Shown here piece after piece: positions 6,855-10,123 of a stretch of 10,123 nucleotides of DNA. A program made the position numbers and the translations under genes. Position 1 is the stretch's first letter. Each line of letters starts with the position of its first letter. The stretch spans positions 1 to 10,123 of the forward strand of contig DASWMO010000310.1 in NCBI GenBank assembly GCA_036399715.1. The letters are read 5' to 3'. The notes beneath the pieces are model-generated. The model saw nothing but the letters and a program-made list of their open reading frames with translations, did no database searches and had not been told where the DNA came from. This DNA is from DASVSE01 sp036399715. Lineage in GTDB: Bacteria; Bacteroidota; Rhodothermia; Rhodothermales; Rubricoccaceae.

Positions 6855-7405
6855 CCGACGCCCTCGTCGCGGCCCGCGTGGTCGCGTTTGCCGCGCCCGC
6901 CGCCCTCTCGACGACGCAGGATGTCGTCCGGATCGTCCGCCCCGCCCTCGGGATGGGCGCCGACGCGGGCGTCGTCGCCGAGGAGACGCTCGCGCTCGTG
7001 GCGACGCTCACGGCGCGGGCCGCCGAGACGGGCCTGAGGCAGCGGCCCGAGGCGCTCGCCGCGGCCGGCCCGGCGCTCGCCGAGTTGCCCTTCCTCTACC
7101 ACGACTATCTCCTCGGCGCACAGATGGTCGCCGAGGGCGCCGAGGGCGACGTCGCGCCCGACGCGTCGGTGTACGAGCGGCTGGAGCGCAAGGCGGCGTT
7201 CTACGGCGTCCACCTGCCGCCGGGGCGCTTTCCCGGGCCGTCCGTTCTGCGCGAGAAGCTGCCACTGTGGATGGGCCGCGTCTCGCCGCCGCGCCTCCCC
7301 ACGAACCCAGACGAGCGCCTCGGCGCGCTCGGCGTCGCGGACCTACTCGCGGTCCACACGCGCCTCGTGCTCGCATTCGCCCAGAAGGCAGCCGGCGAGG
7401 CGTGA
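6851..7405 (+). CDS. Conserved-looking hypothetical protein, unrecognised
   Basis: A 184-aa protein I cannot assign. It has no signal peptide and no convincing membrane helix, so it is probably cytoplasmic. It appears mostly alpha-helical: an Ala/Val-rich start (residues 1-20), helices with LALVATLTARAAE, and a segment rich in aromatic residues and charge (ELPFLYHDYLLGAQM, then YERLERKAAFYGVHLPP). A Pro-rich stretch (PPGRFPGPSVLREKLPLW, then SPPRLPTNPDE) precedes a last helix (VADLLAVHTRLVLAFAQKA). It has no Cys and no obvious metal or nucleotide motif. Its ATG overlaps the stop of the secreted ChaN-like gene, so the two are translationally coupled and it is probably the last gene of the floA transcript. 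Gene-like features are the coupling, codon use with G/C third positions, and a non-repetitive, balanced composition unlike the Arg/Pro-rich shadow frames. Confidence 0.85.
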   Translation: MTDALVAARVVAFAAPAALSTTQDVVRIVRPALGMGADAGVVAEETLALVATLTARAAETGLRQRPEALAAAGPALAELPFLYHDYLLGAQMVAEGAEGDVAPDASVYERLERKAAFYGVHLPPGRFPGPSVLREKLPLWMGRVSPPRLPTNPDERLGALGVADLLAVHTRLVLAFAQKAAGEA

Positions 7406-7425
7406 AGCGGGCGCCTCACGCCCTC
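7397..7425. terminator. Hairpin between convergent genes, possible bidirectional terminator
   Basis: GGCGTGA (7399-7405, the last bases of the 184-aa protein gene including its TGA) pairs perfectly with TCACGCC (7416-7422) across a 10-nt loop. Allowing one bulged C at 7422 lengthens the stem to nine pairs, out to 7397 and 7425. It fills the 24-nt gap between two convergent genes, where a shared terminator is expected. There is no T-tract on either side, so it is not a classical intrinsic terminator. Confidence 0.45.
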
Positions 7426-7429
7426 TCGG

Positions 7430-8122
7430 TCACCGAATGACGGTAACGGTCTGCCGGGCCTCCCACGCGCCCGAGCGAGCGCGGAGCACATACACCCCCG
7501 AGGCGAGGCCGCGCGTATCGAGCGCGAGCGCCTGCGCCGACCCGCCCGCGAGGACGCCCTCGTGCAGGACCGCGACGCGGCGGCCGTCGGCCGCGAACAC
7601 CTCAACGGCCGCCTCAGCCGACGTTGGCAGTGTCACTGAAACGCGGACCTCGCCGCGGCCTGGGTTCGCCGAGAGCGGCCGCAGCGCGTAGCCGCCCGCC
7701 CCGCCCTCGCCCGAGAGTCCACCGATCACGCTGATCCGGTAGCCCATGAACTGGTGGAAGTTGCACTGGTACCACATCTCGTTCGGCGCCGAGGCGGGGA
7801 CGGTGAACGTCAGCGTTGCGGTGCCGGTCGCGTTGTTGCCGGTCACCCCGGCCGCCCACAGGCCGGCCCCGCCGCCCGCCGCATCCGTCGAGATGTAGAA
7901 CGGGTGGAGGCCCGACGGGGTGTTCATCTGGAACGTGTACGTCTGGCCACGCTGGAGCGTCAGCGTCGCGCCCTGAACGCCGTCGATGGCGAAGCCCATC
8001 GGATGGCCCTGCCCGAAATACGGGTGCGCAGCCGTCTTGTCGACCGTGGTGACGACGAACGTGGTCTGCGCCGAGGCCGCCGAGAAGGCGGTGAGGGCGA
8101 GGATCAGCAGCAGGGAGCGCAT
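7430..8122 (-). CDS. Secreted cupredoxin-like copper protein with T9SS sorting domain
   Basis: A 230-aa protein in three parts. Residues 1-18 are a signal peptide (ASA before Gln19). Residues about 20-133 form a cupredoxin-like beta domain with the type-1 copper ligand pattern in order: His73 in GLHPFYIS, Cys120, His123 and Met126 in YQCNFHQFMG. Residues about 150-230 are a T9SS type A C-terminal sorting domain: SANPGRGEVRVSV, VEVFAADGRRVAVLHEG, then LDTRGLASGVYVLRA and a final VTVIR. A Gly-rich linker joins the last two. Known biology of the parts suggests Sec export, T9SS transport across the outer membrane and attachment or release at the surface, with a role in electron transfer or copper binding. 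Extra His33 and His40 lie near the N-terminus. The start at 8122 is the ATG that gives a complete signal peptide; the longer open frame upstream overlaps the glycosyltransferase gene. It follows that gene by 26 nt. Confidence 0.92.
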   Translation of the reverse strand: MRSLLLILALTAFSAASAQTTFVVTTVDKTAAHPYFGQGHPMGFAIDGVQGATLTLQRGQTYTFQMNTPSGLHPFYISTDAAGGGAGLWAAGVTGNNATGTATLTFTVPASAPNEMWYQCNFHQFMGYRISVIGGLSGEGGAGGYALRPLSANPGRGEVRVSVTLPTSAEAAVEVFAADGRRVAVLHEGVLAGGSAQALALDTRGLASGVYVLRARSGAWEARQTVTVIR

Positions 8123-8148
8123 CGGCCAGGCGGTTGTGTTCGACCAAT

Positions 8149-8910
8149 CTACGTGCCGCGGTTGGACTTTCCGCCAGCAGCTTTTCCGCCCGGCGATGCC
8201 TCGTCGTCGGCCCAGTAGCCCCAGCTCGACGTCCGCACGCGGTCCGCGCCGATCCCCGTAAACAGCATGACGGACCGCGCCCAGCTGTGGAACGTCTTCT
8301 TCGCCCGTCCCTGCACGAGGCGCCTGTGGTCGCGCTCGTAGACCTTCAGGCCGCCCGCGTACGGTACACGCCAGCCCGCCTTGCGGACCGTCCACAGCGC
8401 GAAGATGTCCTCGTTGGCCGTGAGGGCGAGGTCGAAGCCGCCGGCCTCCTGGAGCGCGCGCGTGCGGAAGATCATGTTGGAGCCCGAGCCGGCCGGGATC
8501 GTCAGCCACGCCGCGGCGCGGATGCCGAACGAGAACAGCCGGTAGTACGTCCGGAAGTCGGCGTCGGCGGAGAGCTTGGCGCCCTGCACGGCGCCGACGG
8601 CCGGCGAGAGCGCGAGGCGCTCCCACTGGGCCCAGTAGTCCGGCCCGAACGCCATGTCGGCGTCCGTGAACAGGATCCACTCGGTGGCGCAGGCGTCGAG
8701 CGCGATCTGCCGCGCGGCCGGGATCGTGCCCGTGTCGCGAATGACGCGCGTCCGCTCGGCCCGCCCGGCGGCGATCTGCTCGGGCGTGTCGTCGGTGCTC
8801 GCGTCGACGACGATGAGCGCGACGCGCGGGTCCAGGCTCGCGAGGAAGCCGGCGATGTTGGCCGCCTCGTTCTTGGTCGGCACGGCGACGGTGAGCTGGT
8901 CGAGGCGCAT
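8149..8910 (-). CDS. Glycosyltransferase family 2
   Basis: A 253-aa GT-A fold enzyme that would transfer a sugar from a nucleotide-sugar donor. Motifs: LTVAVPTKNEAANI (6-19) at the nucleotide-binding start, VVDASTDDT (34-42), FTDADMAFG with the metal-binding DxD (Asp83, Asp85), then GSGSNMIFRTRALQEAGGF (141-159) and NEDIFALW with the acidic pair 167-168, a typical catalytic-base position. The C-terminus is a short Gly/Lys/Ser-rich tail with no transmembrane helix, so the enzyme is probably cytoplasmic or peripheral at the membrane. I chose the ATG at 8910 because it gives MRLDQLTVAVP, the usual start; a TTG at 8937 would add nine residues. The acceptor is unknown; lipid, polysaccharide or protein glycans are all possible. 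It is the first gene of a minus-strand pair with the T9SS-sorted cupredoxin. Confidence 0.92.
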   Translation of the reverse strand: MRLDQLTVAVPTKNEAANIAGFLASLDPRVALIVVDASTDDTPEQIAAGRAERTRVIRDTGTIPAARQIALDACATEWILFTDADMAFGPDYWAQWERLALSPAVGAVQGAKLSADADFRTYYRLFSFGIRAAAWLTIPAGSGSNMIFRTRALQEAGGFDLALTANEDIFALWTVRKAGWRVPYAGGLKVYERDHRRLVQGRAKKTFHSWARSVMLFTGIGADRVRTSSWGYWADDEASPGGKAAGGKSNRGT

Positions 8911-8994
8911 CGGGCGGCGAGCGGGTGAAGGGCGCAATCTCGCCTCAGCGGCCCGGGCGGCGGCGCTCCCGAGAATCAGGCCTGCCCCGACTAC

Positions 8995-9008
8995 CGGAAG
9001 CGCTTCCG
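8995..9008. promoter_or_regulatory. Perfect 14-bp palindrome, candidate operator
   Basis: CGGAAGCGCTTCCG is its own reverse complement. It lies in the 186-nt divergent region between the glycosyltransferase gene and ilvE, ending 16 nt before the TATCTTT box, that is about where a -33 element would be. The core AAGCGCTT with central CG resembles operators of LacI-family regulators. A 14-bp palindrome is expected somewhere in 10 kb by chance roughly once or slightly less, so only its placement makes it notable. The remaining spacer bases hold no gene I can support. Confidence 0.3.
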
Positions 9009-9024
9009 ATCACGTGGGGCCCCG

Positions 9025-9032
9025 TATCTTTC
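9025..9032 (+). promoter_or_regulatory. Possible ilvE promoter -7 box (TATCTTTC)
   Basis: TATCTTTC matches the Bacteroidota -7 consensus TAnnTTTG at all fixed positions except the last. It is 64 nt before the ilvE ATG. No clear TTG is seen at the expected -33 distance; that place is taken by the palindrome at 8995-9008. It is similar to TATCTTGG before moaC. Support is by motif only. Confidence 0.35.
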
Positions 9033-9096
9033 TCCCCCGGCGCTGCAGCCGGGCCTGCCCTTCCCGCTTTGCGGACGCCCGGTCCGCCCCGCCCCG

Positions 9097-10083
9097 ATGT
9101 CCCAGCCCCCGGCCGACAAGCCCCGCGTGTGGTTCAACGGCGAGCTCGTGAATCACGAGGACGCCACGATCCATGTCCTCTCCCACGTCGTCCACTACGG
9201 GTCGTCGGTGTTCGAGGGCGTCCGCTGCTACGCGACCGACCGCGGGCCGGCCGTCTTCCGCCTGCGCGAGCACATGAAGCGCCTCGTCGGCTCCGCCCAC
9301 ATCCACCGGATGACGTCGGACTTCTCACTCGACACGCTCTGCGACGCCGTCGTGGAGACCATCGCCGACAGTGGGCTCGACGCGTGCTACATCCGCCCGA
9401 TCCTCTTCCGCGGGTACGGCCCGATGGGCGTCAACCCGCTGAACAACCCCGTCGAGGCGGCCATCGCCGTGTGGGAGTGGGGGCAGTACCTCGGAGACGA
9501 GGCCCTCGCCGAAGGCGTCGACGTGCAGGTCTCGTCGTGGAACCGGCCGGCCCAGAACACGCTGCCCGCGATGGCCAAGGCCGCCGGCAACTATCTCGGC
9601 GGGAGCCTCATCAAGATGGAGGCCATCCTGAACGGTTTCAAGGAGGGCATCGCGCTGACCGTGGACGGCTACCTCTCGGAGGGCTCGGGCGAGAACCTGT
9701 TTCTCGTCCGCGACGGCGCCCTCTACACGCCCACGACGACGATGTCGATTCTGCCGGGCATCACGCGCGACACGGTCCTGACGATCGCGCGCGGGATGGG
9801 CCTCGAGGTCCGCGAGCAGGCCCTCCCGCGGGAGGCGCTCTACCTCGCCGACGAGCTGTTCTTTACGGGCACGGCGGCCGAGATCACGCCCATCCGGGCG
9901 GTCGACCACTACACCGTTGGCGAGGGCCGCCGCGGGCCGATCACGGAGCAGATCCAGACGGCCTACCTCAACGCCGTCCGCGACGCCGCCGACCCGCACG
10001 GCTGGCTCACGTTCGTCGGCGAGCGGGCCGCCGCCGGCGGCGACTCGGCGGCCGTCGCCACGCCCGACGTGGCCGGCGCCTGA
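9097..10083 (+). CDS. ilvE: Branched-chain amino acid aminotransferase
   Basis: This class IV (fold type IV) PLP enzyme transfers the amino group between glutamate and the 2-oxo acids of leucine, isoleucine and valine, the last step of their synthesis and first of their breakdown; it is cytoplasmic. The protein is 328 aa; E. coli IlvE is about 309. Landmarks: HYGSSVFEGVRCY (33-45), Arg62 in KRLVGSAHI (phosphate-binding Arg position), RPILFRGYGPMGVNP (100-114), SSWNRPAQNTLPAMAKAAGNY with the Schiff-base Lys161, DGYLSEGSGENLF with Glu195, LPGITRDTVL, and FFTGTAAEITPIRAVD. The match to E. coli IlvE is close throughout, favouring IlvE over D-amino-acid transaminase. About 20 extra residues form an Ala/Gly-rich C-terminal tail. 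The start ATG lies behind a C-rich leader. It is divergent from the glycosyltransferase; nothing clear is visible in the 40 nt after its stop. Confidence 0.97.
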   Translation: MSQPPADKPRVWFNGELVNHEDATIHVLSHVVHYGSSVFEGVRCYATDRGPAVFRLREHMKRLVGSAHIHRMTSDFSLDTLCDAVVETIADSGLDACYIRPILFRGYGPMGVNPLNNPVEAAIAVWEWGQYLGDEALAEGVDVQVSSWNRPAQNTLPAMAKAAGNYLGGSLIKMEAILNGFKEGIALTVDGYLSEGSGENLFLVRDGALYTPTTTMSILPGITRDTVLTIARGMGLEVREQALPREALYLADELFFTGTAAEITPIRAVDHYTVGEGRRGPITEQIQTAYLNAVRDAADPHGWLTFVGERAAAGGDSAAVATPDVAGA

Positions 10084-10123
10084 CGCCACAGGACGCAGAC
10101 AAACCGACCCGCACAGTGCCGGG

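Noticed and set aside
8911..8937. TTG start at 8937 for the glycosyltransferase
   Set aside because: It would add nine residues rich in Arg and Pro before MRLDQLTVAVP. The ATG at 8910 gives the normal family N-terminus.
1..10123. Search for mobile elements, CRISPR arrays, toxin-antitoxin pairs, defence genes and biosynthetic clusters
   Set aside because: No transposase, integrase, regular spaced repeats, terminal inverted repeats, toxin-antitoxin-like small gene pair or nuclease motif was seen; composition looks even from end to end.
10066..10123. Possible terminator after ilvE
   Set aside because: Only a 4-bp stem (GGCG/CGCC around the stop) is visible and no T-tract follows; the window ends too soon to judge.

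Overview
The window reads as ordinary chromosomal DNA of a very GC-rich bacterium. Best guess: Rhodothermota, the deep-branching relatives of Bacteroidota (order Rhodothermales, probably near Rubricoccaceae such as Rubrivirga or Rubricoccus). The reasons are these. One secreted protein ends in a type IX secretion (T9SS) type A sorting domain. All three signal peptides end in Ala followed by Gln at the predicted mature N-terminus, as in the Bacteroidetes 'Q-rule'. Start codons lack purine-rich Shine-Dalgarno sequences. Third codon positions are almost always G or C, which also produces many long shadow ORFs. The phylum call is inference; no rRNA gene is present.

Layout. (1) Positions 2-3815, plus strand: a probable four-gene run. 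It holds the 3' part of a membrane-anchored TPR protein, rdgB (XTP/dITP pyrophosphatase), dtd (D-aminoacyl-tRNA deacylase) and an exported amidohydrolase-3 family enzyme. Gaps are 12 nt, 44 nt and a 4-nt ATGA overlap. rdgB and dtd are both sanitation enzymes, one for the nucleotide pool and one for charged tRNA. (2) Positions 3816-3995: a 180-nt spacer with a weak promoter candidate, then moaC (molybdenum cofactor synthesis), which stands alone. (3) Positions 4652-7405, plus strand: floA (bacterial flotillin-like SPFH protein), a secreted protein related to the ChaN/EreA/TIKI-like families, and an unrecognised 184-aa protein. The last two are joined by another ATGA overlap. No nfeD partner is seen beside floA. 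(4) Positions 7430-8910, minus strand: a family 2 glycosyltransferase and, 26 nt downstream, a secreted type-1-copper (cupredoxin) protein with a C-terminal T9SS sorting domain. This pair converges with the floA group over a 24-nt gap that contains a hairpin. (5) Positions 8911-9096: a divergent control region with a perfect 14-bp palindrome and a TATCTTT box. (6) Positions 9097-10083, plus strand: ilvE (branched-chain aminotransferase).

I saw no mobile element, CRISPR array, RNA gene, toxin-antitoxin pair or recognisable defence system. The less ordinary items are the floA/ChaN-like/unknown unit, the T9SS-targeted copper protein beside a glycosyltransferase, the consistent Gln+1 signal-peptide rule, and the C-rich rather than purine-rich translation leaders.
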